Positions 42,314 through 50,272 of a stretch of DNA of 64,000 bases are shown here, piece after piece; position 1 is the stretch's first letter, and every line of letters begins with the position of its first letter. The position numbers and the translations under genes were made by a program. The DNA is taken from assembly GCF_003076515.1 (NCBI RefSeq), contig NZ_CP022390.1, positions 62,001 through 126,000 of the forward strand, in the 5' to 3' direction. This DNA is from Alcaligenes aquatilis. GTDB lineage: Bacteria > Pseudomonadota > Gammaproteobacteria > Burkholderiales > Burkholderiaceae_B. Under the pieces are notes generated by a model, which saw only the letters and a list, made by a program, of their open reading frames with translations, was not told where the DNA came from and searched no databases.

Positions 42314-43102
42314 ATGAGCGACAAGAACCCATTGGCAGCCTTTATCCAGGCGATCGACAGCAAGCAGGTCCGTTTCGTGGATCTGACCCAGACTCTGTCT
42401 CCCAGCTTCCCCGCCTTGCAACTGCCCCCTCAGTTTGGCCAGACGGTGGGCTTCTCGATTGAGCGCATCAGCCAATACGACGAAAACGGCCCAGGCTGGT
42501 ACTGGAACAACTTCACCTGTGGCGAACACACAGGTACCCACTTTGACGCGCCAGCACACTGGATCTCCGGCAAGGATCATCCCGACAACACCGTCGATAC
42601 CATTCCGGTGGACAATTTCCTGCGCCCTGCCGTGGTGGTGGATGCTTCTGCTGAAGTGGCCCAGAACGAAGACTTCATCCTGACCTCGGAGTTTTTGCAG
42701 AATTGGGAAGCCAAGCATGGCCGTATTCCTGAAGGCGCCTGGGTACTGTTTCGCACCGACTGGTCCAAGCGCGTGAACGACGCCGAGGCGTTCCTGAACA
42801 TGCGTGAAGACGGCGCTCACACGCCTGGCCCAGCACAGGAAGCGGTGGAGTGGATGATTCACGAGCGCAAGGTTCACGGTTTTGGCGTTGAAACCATCAA
42901 CACCGATGCAGGTCAATCTTACGCTTGGCCTATTGCCTACCCTTGCCACACCCTGATGCACGGTGCCAACCGCTACGGTCTGCAGTGTCTGTGCAATCTG
43001 GATCAACTGCCCCCTCAAGGTGCGCTGATCATGTCGGCCCCTTTGAAGATTGAAGCTGGCTCTGGCAGCCCCTTGCGCGTCGTTGCGCTGGTTGCCCAAT
43101 AA
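42314..43102 (+). CDS. isatin hydrolase homologue (cyclase family)
   Basis: A 262-residue manganese-type hydrolase of the cyclase/kynurenine formamidase family. The metal motif is E71-H-T-G-T-H-F-D-A-P-A-H-W83. The protein follows the Labrenzia isatin hydrolase as I recall it over its whole length: LPPQF, ERISQYDENGPGWYWN, GEHTGTHFDAPAHWISGKD, VLFRTDW, INTDAGQ and SAPLKIE-x-GSGSP. It should hydrolyse isatin to isatinate. The related kynurenine formamidases lack the YDENGP segment, so isatin is preferred. It is transcribed on its own: a terminator lies on each side. Confidence 0.88.
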   Translation: MSDKNPLAAFIQAIDSKQVRFVDLTQTLSPSFPALQLPPQFGQTVGFSIERISQYDENGPGWYWNNFTCGEHTGTHFDAPAHWISGKDHPDNTVDTIPVDNFLRPAVVVDASAEVAQNEDFILTSEFLQNWEAKHGRIPEGAWVLFRTDWSKRVNDAEAFLNMREDGAHTPGPAQEAVEWMIHERKVHGFGVETINTDAGQSYAWPIAYPCHTLMHGANRYGLQCLCNLDQLPPQGALIMSAPLKIEAGSGSPLRVVALVAQ

Positions 43103-43120
43103 GTAGAAAAAGGGGGGACA

Positions 43121-43157
43121 ACGGCAGAATTGTGTACAGTACGGTTCTGCTGTTTTC
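43121..43157 (+). terminator. terminator of the isatin hydrolase gene
   Basis: ACGGCAGAA and TTCTGCTGT form a 9-bp stem (one G-T pair) with a 15-base loop, followed by TTTT. It is 18 bp after the stop. Confidence 0.55.
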
Positions 43158-43428
43158 TCACCTAGTGGTTTTCCATTATATTCGGCAGTATATATTTATC
43201 CGTAAACTATTCATCAATAAAATAAATTCACAAAAGAATGAATAGCGATCCAGCCGTACAGCCAGTGTGGATGTCAGGCAGCCGGTTTTAGCGGAGACAG
43301 TAGACGAGCCTTACGCAGCCTTGATCGGCTACGAGATACCGTCCCATTGCCGCCTGCGGCGCTACATGATGCCATGGCTTGGCCTTTTCGGCTGGGTAAT
43401 TGATGTAGTCATGCTCAATGGTAGGCAC
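43158..43428 (+). promoter_or_regulatory. AT-rich promoter region of the Rieske dioxygenase operon with MarR-like half-sites
   Basis: No gene is visible in this 270-bp stretch. ATATTCGGCAGTATATAT at 43168-43185 and ATATTTATCCGTAAACTAT at 43182-43200 are overlapping imperfect inverted repeats that share ATATTYAT-type halves with the sites at 31305, 35187 and 36461. The stretch from 43260 to 43428 looks non-coding; a reading frame from 43267 continues into the reductase but is not supported as its start. Confidence 0.5.
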
Positions 43429-44400
43429 ATGATGGATACTTTTGAACTCGTCATCCGGGACATCCAGAACGCATCCCCGCTGATTCGCAGTTTTACGCTC
43501 GAGCCTGCCCAGGCCGGTTCCCTGCCCGCGTTTGCGCCGGGCTCGCACCTGCAGGTACAGATCCCTGATCTGAACGATCACCGCTGTTATTCCTTGATTT
43601 CGCTGGACGCCGCCACGGCACAGGGTCCGACCTGTTACCGATTGGGTGTGCGCCTGGAGGACAACAGCTCGGGTGGTTCGCGCTTCATGCACAGCCTCAA
43701 AGTCGGCGATACGCTGCGCGTGGCTGGCCCCAAGAACGATTTTCCCTTGCATGCTGCCGCTGCCGGCGAAACCGAAACCGTGCTGATTGCCGGTGGTATC
43801 GGTATCACCCCCATTGCCAGCATGGCCGCTGCCTTGCATCATCAAGGTCGCCCGTACCAACTGCACTATGCCGGTCGCAGCGTGGAACAACTGGCCTTTC
43901 TGGACGAGTTGACGGCCCTGTCCGGCCCGGCTCTGCGCCACTACGCGGATGACAGCGAAGGCCGTTTCTGCCTGAATACTTTGCTCGACGGTCTGTCCAA
44001 AGACCAGCACATTTACGTCTGCGGCCCCAAAGGCATGATTGATGCCGTGATCGAAGCCTGCAAGCAACGCGGCTGGCCTAGCGACCATGTTCACTTCGAG
44101 CTGTTCATTACCGCCGCTCCCCAGGAAGGCGACCAGCCTTTTGAAGTGGAATTGCGCCAGACTGGCGTGACCCTGCACATTCCCGCCGACAAGACCATTG
44201 TGGACGTGATGGAAGAGCAGGGCCTGGACCCCATGATCGACTGCAAGCGCGGCGAGTGCGGCGTCTGTACCTGTGATGTGATCGAAGGCGAGGTTGACCA
44301 CCGTGACTACTTCCTGAGCGACTCGGAAAAAGCCAGCAACAAGGTCATCCAGATCTGTATTTCCCGCGCCAAGACCCCGCGTCTGGTGCTGGATCTATAA
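43429..44400 (+). CDS. oxygenase reductase of the phthalate dioxygenase reductase class
   Basis: A 323-residue flavoprotein. The order is an FMN-binding barrel (residues 1-105, HRCYSLISLD), an NAD domain (LIAGGIGITPIASMAAALH, HIYVCGPKGMIDAV) and a C-terminal plant-type 2Fe-2S domain (CKRGECGVCTCDVIEGEVDH, then a final Cys in QICISRAK). It passes electrons from NADH to the Rieske oxygenase encoded 23 bp downstream. The paired ATG codons at 43429 and 43432 are the first with family similarity; the ribosome site is weak. Confidence 0.9.
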   Translation: MMDTFELVIRDIQNASPLIRSFTLEPAQAGSLPAFAPGSHLQVQIPDLNDHRCYSLISLDAATAQGPTCYRLGVRLEDNSSGGSRFMHSLKVGDTLRVAGPKNDFPLHAAAAGETETVLIAGGIGITPIASMAAALHHQGRPYQLHYAGRSVEQLAFLDELTALSGPALRHYADDSEGRFCLNTLLDGLSKDQHIYVCGPKGMIDAVIEACKQRGWPSDHVHFELFITAAPQEGDQPFEVELRQTGVTLHIPADKTIVDVMEEQGLDPMIDCKRGECGVCTCDVIEGEVDHRDYFLSDSEKASNKVIQICISRAKTPRLVLDL

Positions 44401-44423
44401 GCCCAAGGGCGACGGAGAACATG

Positions 44424-45758
44424 ATGGAAAAGTATCGTGATAATCCCCAGGCCATCCGCGAGTTGGTACGCGAGGCCGAGGTCCACAAGGATTTGTACAT
44501 CAACCAGGAGCTGTTTGAACTGGAGATGGAGCAGTTGTTCGTCAATACCTGGGTCTACGTTGGCCATGCCAGTCAGGTGCCCAATAAAGGCGACTTCTAC
44601 ACCACGACGGTCGGTACGGAGTCCGTCATCATGGTGCGCCATACCGATGACAGCATCCGCGTGCTCTACAACCGCTGCCCGCACAAAGGCGTGCAAGTGG
44701 CGGGCGAGACCTGTGGCAACACGGGCAAATTCTTCCGTTGCCCCTACCACGCCTGGACCTTCAAGACCGACGGCTCGTTGCTGTCCATCCCTTTGAAGAA
44801 AGGCTACGAAAACACCGGCTTTGAATGCACCGAAGGCAGCAAGGGCATGGCGGCGGTACAGAACGTCAAGGTGTACCGCGATTTCGTGTTCTGTCGCCTG
44901 GCCGATGAAGGCGTGAGCTTTGAGGACTTTTTTGGTGAGTCCCTGAGCACCATCGACAATATGGTGGATCGCTCCCCCGAAGGTCGTCTGGAAGTGGCCG
45001 GTGGCGTAATGCGCTACATGCACCAGTGCAACTGGAAAATGCTGGTCGATAACCAGACCGATACCTGTCACCCCATGGTGGCGCACGAGTCCTCGGCTGG
45101 TACGGCTGTCAAAGCCTGGGAAGCGGCCCCTCCAGGTACGCCCAAGCCCATGGCGGTTGAGCTGTTCGCCCCGTTCATGTCGCCTTACGAGTTCTACGAA
45201 GGCATGGGTATTCGCGTGTGGGAAAACGGTCACGGCCATACCGGCGTGAGCAACTCCATCCATGCGGATTACTCCGAGATCCCCGGCTACTGGGACCAGA
45301 TGGTCGAAGCCTACGGTGAAGAGCGTGCCAAAGCTATTTTGGGCGACACGCGTCACAACACCTGTTACTTCCCCAACATCATGGTCAAGGGCCCGATCCA
45401 GACCTTGCGTTTGTTCAAGCCGCTGGCCGCTGACAAGACCTTGGTGGAGTCCTGGACCTTCCGTCTGGTGGGTGCGCCTGACACCTTCCTGGAACGCACC
45501 CTGATGTACAACCGCCTGATCAACGCACCGACCTCCATGGTCGGCCACGATGACCTGGAAATGTACGAGCGTGCCCAGCAAGGCTTGCAGTCGCGTGGCC
45601 GCGACTGGATGAATCTGGCCCGTCTGGTGGAAAAAGACGAAGACCAGCAAAAGAATGTGGTGATCAACGGCACCAGCGAAATGCAGATGCGCGCCCAGTT
45701 CCGTGCCTGGCTGAAGTTCATGCTGCCCGAGCAGCAGGCCAAACAAGAAGAGGAATAA
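44424..45758 (+). CDS. Rieske ring-hydroxylating dioxygenase, large (alpha) subunit
   Basis: A 444-residue oxygenase. The Rieske centre ligands are in RCPHKGVQVAG and RCPYHAWTF (C-x-H, C-x2-H). The mononuclear iron site is in DNQTDTCHPMVAHESS (D-x2-H-x4-H). I chose the second of two adjacent ATGs because it is six bases from GGAG. The alpha subunit sets substrate choice. Adjacent genes and comparison with auxin-degrading loci in other Burkholderiales (recalled) suggest indole-3-acetate. Anthranilate or benzoate-like acids remain possible. It would add two hydroxyls across C2-C3 of the indole ring. Confidence 0.9.
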   Translation: MEKYRDNPQAIRELVREAEVHKDLYINQELFELEMEQLFVNTWVYVGHASQVPNKGDFYTTTVGTESVIMVRHTDDSIRVLYNRCPHKGVQVAGETCGNTGKFFRCPYHAWTFKTDGSLLSIPLKKGYENTGFECTEGSKGMAAVQNVKVYRDFVFCRLADEGVSFEDFFGESLSTIDNMVDRSPEGRLEVAGGVMRYMHQCNWKMLVDNQTDTCHPMVAHESSAGTAVKAWEAAPPGTPKPMAVELFAPFMSPYEFYEGMGIRVWENGHGHTGVSNSIHADYSEIPGYWDQMVEAYGEERAKAILGDTRHNTCYFPNIMVKGPIQTLRLFKPLAADKTLVESWTFRLVGAPDTFLERTLMYNRLINAPTSMVGHDDLEMYERAQQGLQSRGRDWMNLARLVEKDEDQQKNVVINGTSEMQMRAQFRAWLKFMLPEQQAKQEEE

Positions 45759-45760
45759 CC

Positions 45761-46243
45761 ATGAGCGAAATCAGCCGTCAGGCCCTTATCGATTTTGTGT
45801 ATGCGGAAGCCCGCCTGCTGGATGAACAGCGTTACGAGCAGTGGCTCGACCTGTTTACCGAGGATGGCTACTACTGGATGCCTCTGGCTCACGATCAGCA
45901 GGATGCTCGTTTGCATGCGTCCCTGATGCACGAGGACAAACTCTTGCTGCGTATCCGTGTGGAACGTCTGGCAGGCCGCCGTACCTTTTCCCAGCAGCCC
46001 AAGAGCCGCAGCCATCACTTGCTCCAGCAACCCACCGTGGAAAGCATGGACGAGGAAAAAGGCGAATACACCGTGCGTTGCGCTTTCCATTACACGGAAA
46101 CGCGCGGCGACAACCAAGATATTTACGTAGGCTGGAATACCTACACCCTGGTGCGCCAGGACGACGCCTTGAAGATCCGTCTGAAACGAGTGGATCTGCT
46201 TAACTGCGACGCGCCTTTCGGCAATATCCAGTTGTTTATGTGA
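45761..46243 (+). CDS. Rieske ring-hydroxylating dioxygenase, small (beta) subunit
   Basis: A 160-residue NTF2-like (cystatin-fold) subunit that forms the alpha3-beta3 core with the alpha subunit. Typical segments are QALIDFVYAEARLLDEQRY, WLDLFTEDGYYWMPLA and the C-terminal CDAPFGNIQLFM. It has no catalytic residues. The start is two bases after the alpha-subunit stop, with GAGGA upstream. Confidence 0.92.
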   Translation: MSEISRQALIDFVYAEARLLDEQRYEQWLDLFTEDGYYWMPLAHDQQDARLHASLMHEDKLLLRIRVERLAGRRTFSQQPKSRSHHLLQQPTVESMDEEKGEYTVRCAFHYTETRGDNQDIYVGWNTYTLVRQDDALKIRLKRVDLLNCDAPFGNIQLFM

Positions 46244-46262
46244 CAGGACAGGAGAATTTTTG

Positions 46263-47894
46263 ATGGCCAACACCACGGTCTACCAGGCTTTTCGAGACAC
46301 CGCCCAGAAATGGGGCGACAAGCCCTTTGTATGTACCCTGCCTGAGACCGCTGAGATCTACGGTATTGAAGCGGGCGAGCTGACTTATGGTCAGGCGCTG
46401 GAGCGTATCGACGCCTTGCGCGGTGCTTACGCGGTTGCTGGCTACGGCCACGGTCACCGCGTCGGCATCCTGCTGGAGAACCGCCCCGTGTTCTTCCTGC
46501 ACTGGTTTGCACTGAACAGCCTGGGCGTGTCCATTGTGCCGATCAATCCAGACCTGCGCGCTGCCGAGCTGGAATACCTGATCGGCCATTCGGAAATGAT
46601 CATGGCCATTGCCCTGCCCAGCCGCCACCAGGATCTGCTGGAAGCGGCTCAGCGAGCCGGTCAGCCCTTTGCCATCATGGCCGATGGCGACATGCCTCCG
46701 ATGGTAGAGCGCGCCGCTTGCCGCTCCTGTGATATTCCTGATGAAAACAGCGAATGTGCCCTGTTGTACACCTCTGGCACCACAGGCCGCCCCAAAGGCT
46801 GCATGCTGGCCAACCAGTACTTCCACTACGCCGGTGAGTGGTACCGCGACATTGGTGGTCTGGCCTCGCTGGAGCACGGCAAAGAGCGCATGCTGACTCC
46901 GCTGCCCCTGTTCCATATGAATGCGATGGCCTGCTCGACCATGGCCATGATCAAGACCGGCGGTTGCCTGATCTCCCTGGACCGTTTCCACCCACGCAGT
47001 TGGTGGGATTCGGTACGCGAATCCGGTGCAACCGTGGTGCATTACCTGGGCGTGATGCCCGCCATTCTGATGAAGGCCGAGGCCAGCGAAAAAGATCGTC
47101 AGCATAGTGTGCGCTTTGGTTTTGGCGCCGGTGTGGATCGCGGTCTGCATCCCCTGTTTGAAGAACGCTTTGGTTTCCCGCTGCTGGAAGCCTGGGCCAT
47201 GACCGAAACTGGCGCCGGTGCCAGCATCATCGCCAATCACGAGCCACGTTTTATTGGCACTTCCTGCTTCGGCAAGGAAATGCCTGTGGTGGAAGTGCTG
47301 CTGCGCAAGGACGATGGCGAACCTGCTCAGGCCGGTGAAAACGGTGAGCTGCTGGTGCGCTCGGCGGGTGACAACCCACGCTACGGCTTTTTCTCCGGCT
47401 ACTGGAAAGATCCAGCGGCGACTGATGAAGCCTGGGAAGGCGGCTGGTTCCACACGGGCGACATTGTTTGCCGTGACGAACAAGGCTACCTGCACTTTGT
47501 GGACCGTAAAAAGAATGTGATCCGTCGCAGTGGCGAGAATATCGCTGCCGTGGAAGTGGAAAACATCATGCAGCAGCACCCGCTGGTGCGCTCCATTGCC
47601 GTGGCGGCCGTGCCCGACGCCATCCGTGGCGACGAAGTGATGGCGCTGGTGGTGCCGCACAATCCCATCGAAACCCAGGAACAGCGCGAACAGGCTGCCC
47701 AGGAAATGGTGCAGTGGGGTCTGACCCAACTGGCCTACTTCAAGGTGCCCGGCTACGTTCTGTTTGTGGATGCCCTGCCGCTGACCTCGACCAACAAGAT
47801 TCAGCGCGGTGAGTTGAAAACCGTGGCTCTGGCCGCTTTGGAAAACCCGGCCTGCGTGAACACCAATCACCTGAAAAAACGTCAGGAGGCCTGA
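46263..47894 (+). CDS. AMP-dependent acyl-CoA/aryl-CoA ligase
   Basis: A 543-residue member of the ANL family. The phosphate-binding loop is LLYTSGTTGRPKG, the adenine-region motif AWAMTETGAG, the hinge WFHTGDIV and DRKKNVIRRSGENI, and the catalytic Lys lies in STNKIQRGELK. It resembles CaiC-like carboxylate-CoA ligases. The ATG at 46263 is eight bases after AGGAG; a TTG at 46260 is less likely. It lies between the dioxygenase and the thiolase-like gene, so the expected substrate is the oxygenated side-chain acid (dioxindole-3-acetate). Direct activation of anthranilate or salicylate is the alternative. Confidence 0.9.
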   Translation: MANTTVYQAFRDTAQKWGDKPFVCTLPETAEIYGIEAGELTYGQALERIDALRGAYAVAGYGHGHRVGILLENRPVFFLHWFALNSLGVSIVPINPDLRAAELEYLIGHSEMIMAIALPSRHQDLLEAAQRAGQPFAIMADGDMPPMVERAACRSCDIPDENSECALLYTSGTTGRPKGCMLANQYFHYAGEWYRDIGGLASLEHGKERMLTPLPLFHMNAMACSTMAMIKTGGCLISLDRFHPRSWWDSVRESGATVVHYLGVMPAILMKAEASEKDRQHSVRFGFGAGVDRGLHPLFEERFGFPLLEAWAMTETGAGASIIANHEPRFIGTSCFGKEMPVVEVLLRKDDGEPAQAGENGELLVRSAGDNPRYGFFSGYWKDPAATDEAWEGGWFHTGDIVCRDEQGYLHFVDRKKNVIRRSGENIAAVEVENIMQQHPLVRSIAVAAVPDAIRGDEVMALVVPHNPIETQEQREQAAQEMVQWGLTQLAYFKVPGYVLFVDALPLTSTNKIQRGELKTVALAALENPACVNTNHLKKRQEA

Positions 47895-47898
47895 ACCC

Positions 47899-49080
47899 AT
47901 GGCCTTGCCGCAAGCAGCCCGCCAGGGCTATGACGATGTGGTGCTGGTTGCTCCGGTGACCATTGCCTACGAGCGCCATTCCGAGCAGACCGCGCATTGG
48001 TGGCTGGGTGCGGCATTGGGCCAGTTGCTGGCCCAATCCGGCCTGAAAAAAGCCGATGTCGATGGCGTGTGTGTGTCCAGCTTTACGCTGGGCAGTGACA
48101 CGGCTGTCGGTGTGATGCAGCATTTTCAAATGAGCCCGCGCTGGCTGGACCACATCCCTATGGGTGGGGCCAGCGGCGTAGTCGCCATGCGCCGTGCGGC
48201 GCGTGCGGTGCAGTGTGGCGATGCGTCCATCGTGGCGTGTATTGCGGGCGATACCAATCACCGTGAGTCCTTCAAGAACACGGTGTCGGGCTTCTCGCGT
48301 TTCTCGCAGGATGCCGTCTACCCTTACGGTGCCGGCGGCCCCAACGCCAGCTTTGCGCTGCTGACGGACTACTATATGCGCCACTACGGTGCCACGCGTG
48401 AAGACTTCGGCAAGCTGTGTGTCGCCCAGCGCGACAATGCGCTACGCAATCCGCATGCCCTGATGAAAAAACCGCTGACGCTGGAACAGTACATGGAGGC
48501 GCGCGTCATTGCCGACCCCATCCATTTGTTTGACTGCGTGATGCCGTGCGCCGGAGCCGAAGGCTATCTGGTCATGCGTCGTGAACAGGCCCAAGCACTG
48601 GGCCTGCCTTATGCCCGTATCCGCTCCACTATCGAGCGTCACAATGCCTTCCCTGAAGACGCGGTACAGCATCGTGGTGGTTGGGCCATGGACAAGGATG
48701 CGTTCTACGAACACGCGGGCCTTACCCCGGCAGACGTGGATTTCATGGAAACCTACGATGACTACCCCGTCATCAACGTCTTGCAGTTTGAAGACCTGGG
48801 ATTCTGCGCCAAGGGCGAAGGCCCGGCGTTCATTCGCAAGAACACCTTTACCGTGGATGGCACTTTTCCTTTCAACACCAGCGGCGGCCAATTGTCGGTA
48901 GGCCAGGCCGGCGCAGCCGGTGGTTATCTGGGCCTGGTCCAGGCGCTGCGCCAACTGACGGATACCGCAGGTGATACGCAAGTGGCCAATGCCCGCATCG
49001 GTTTGGTGTCCGGCTTTGGCATGATTAATTACGACCGGGGCATTTGTACTGCCGCGGCCTTGCTGGAACGGGGGCAGTGA
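47899..49080 (+). CDS. thiolase-like protein lacking catalytic Cys and His (SCP2/Ltp2-type lyase candidate)
   Basis: A 393-residue thiolase-fold protein. Where classical thiolases have the nucleophile in CASG, this has MGGASGVVAM, with Gly in the Cys position. Where they have GHPxGAxG, this has GGQLSVGQAGAAGG, with Gln for His. Such changes, together with a DUF35 partner gene, mark the Ltp2-type group that cleaves beta-hydroxyacyl-CoA by retro-aldol reaction instead of thiolysis. AGGAGG lies nine bases upstream. It overlaps the partner gene by one base. In this island it could split 3-hydroxy-2-oxindole-3-acetyl-CoA into isatin and acetyl-CoA. A non-classical thiolase such as the BbsB type is the alternative. 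Confidence 0.85.
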   Translation: MALPQAARQGYDDVVLVAPVTIAYERHSEQTAHWWLGAALGQLLAQSGLKKADVDGVCVSSFTLGSDTAVGVMQHFQMSPRWLDHIPMGGASGVVAMRRAARAVQCGDASIVACIAGDTNHRESFKNTVSGFSRFSQDAVYPYGAGGPNASFALLTDYYMRHYGATREDFGKLCVAQRDNALRNPHALMKKPLTLEQYMEARVIADPIHLFDCVMPCAGAEGYLVMRREQAQALGLPYARIRSTIERHNAFPEDAVQHRGGWAMDKDAFYEHAGLTPADVDFMETYDDYPVINVLQFEDLGFCAKGEGPAFIRKNTFTVDGTFPFNTSGGQLSVGQAGAAGGYLGLVQALRQLTDTAGDTQVANARIGLVSGFGMINYDRGICTAAALLERGQ

Positions 49081-49481
49081 TGAGCGATACCCAAATCTTG
49101 CCACCGGGCGCACGCAGCGCCACGGCAGCCGGTCTGACCGAGGCCGCCCAGCGCGGCGAGTTTGCCCTGCAAGTGTGCCCGTCCTGCGGCACGGTGCAGT
49201 ATCCCGCCCGCGATGTGTGCGGCCATTGCCTGCACACCACGCTGAACTGGAAGGCGGTGGCGGACACAGGCGTGTTGCGTGCCACCACGACCCTGCATCA
49301 CAGTAACGAACCCTATTTTCAGGCACGACTGCCCTGGCGTATCGGCACCGTTCAACTGGATTGCGGCCCTTTTGCCATCGCCCACTTGCCCGAAGGCGGG
49401 CAGGCCGATGAGAAAGTGCGCCTAAGTCTGGAGCTGGATGCCGGTGGCGTAGCCGTGCTGGTGGCGCGCCCTGCGCCTTGA
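49080..49481 (+). CDS. DUF35 zinc-ribbon/OB-fold partner of the thiolase-like protein
   Basis: A 133-residue protein. The rubredoxin-like zinc ribbon is VCPSCGTVQYPARDVCGHC (C-x2-C and C-x2-C), followed by an OB-fold that binds CoA in related complexes. Its start overlaps the stop of the thiolase-like gene (TGATG). DUF35 proteins are required partners of Ltp2 aldolases and of some atypical thiolases. Confidence 0.9.
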   Translation: MSDTQILPPGARSATAAGLTEAAQRGEFALQVCPSCGTVQYPARDVCGHCLHTTLNWKAVADTGVLRATTTLHHSNEPYFQARLPWRIGTVQLDCGPFAIAHLPEGGQADEKVRLSLELDAGGVAVLVARPAP

Positions 49482-49502
49482 ATTTGCCTGGAGACAATCA
49501 AG

Positions 49503-50234
49503 ATGACACAAGCTCACTACACCGCCATTGTGACGGGCGGCAGCACCGGTATAGGTGAAGACATTTGCCGCAAGATGCTTGATCAGGGTTACACCGTGAT
49601 CAGCATGGCGCGCAATGTGCTGCCCTGGACGCACGAGCGTCTGCACTGCGTGCAGGTGGATTTGCTGGATGCGGCGGCAACCGAGAAAGCCGCCAAGGAT
49701 ATTGCTGAACGGTTTGAAGTGACCCACTTCATCCACAACGCAGGCGTGATCTGGCCCGCCTTGCTGGACGAGGTCAAGCTGGAAGACTTGCAGGGCCTGA
49801 CCCAGATCCATCTGGGCGCGGCCTTGCAGATTACTCAGGCGGTGGTGCCTGGCATGCGCGAGCGCCACTTTGGTCGCATCGTGCTGATGTCCTCGCGGGG
49901 CGCGCTGGGTCTGCAAACCCGTACTGCCTATGCCGCGACCAAGGCTGGCATGTTGGGCATGGCCCGCACCTGGGCGCTGGAACTGGCTGATCAGGGCATA
50001 ACCGTCAACGTGATTGCCCCTGGCCCCATCACCACCAATATGTTCTACGACGTGGTTGAAGCCGGTAGCGAGCGCGAAGCCAAGTTGGCTGCGGCGATTC
50101 CTGTGAAGCGCCTGGGCCGTGCCGATGACATCAGCCGCGCCACCCTGTTCTTCTCCGATCCTGAAAACAGCTTCATTACGGGCCAGACCCTGTATGTTTG
50201 CGGTGGTGCCAGCGTGGGTACGTTGACGATCTGA
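49503..50234 (+). CDS. short-chain dehydrogenase/reductase
   Basis: A 243-residue classical SDR. The NAD(P) motif is TGGSTGIG near residue 11, the catalytic motif YAATK near residue 146 with Ser in MSSRG, and NAG at HNAGVIW. It closes the dioxygenase operon. It would suit the dehydrogenation of the indole-2,3-dihydrodiol-3-acetate made by the dioxygenase to dioxindole-3-acetate, or oxidation of a hydroxyacyl-CoA. Confidence 0.9.
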   Translation: MTQAHYTAIVTGGSTGIGEDICRKMLDQGYTVISMARNVLPWTHERLHCVQVDLLDAAATEKAAKDIAERFEVTHFIHNAGVIWPALLDEVKLEDLQGLTQIHLGAALQITQAVVPGMRERHFGRIVLMSSRGALGLQTRTAYAATKAGMLGMARTWALELADQGITVNVIAPGPITTNMFYDVVEAGSEREAKLAAAIPVKRLGRADDISRATLFFSDPENSFITGQTLYVCGGASVGTLTI

Positions 50235-50272
50235 TTGTCGGCTAGCGCGGATCGCCCTTGCGCTTGCATCAG

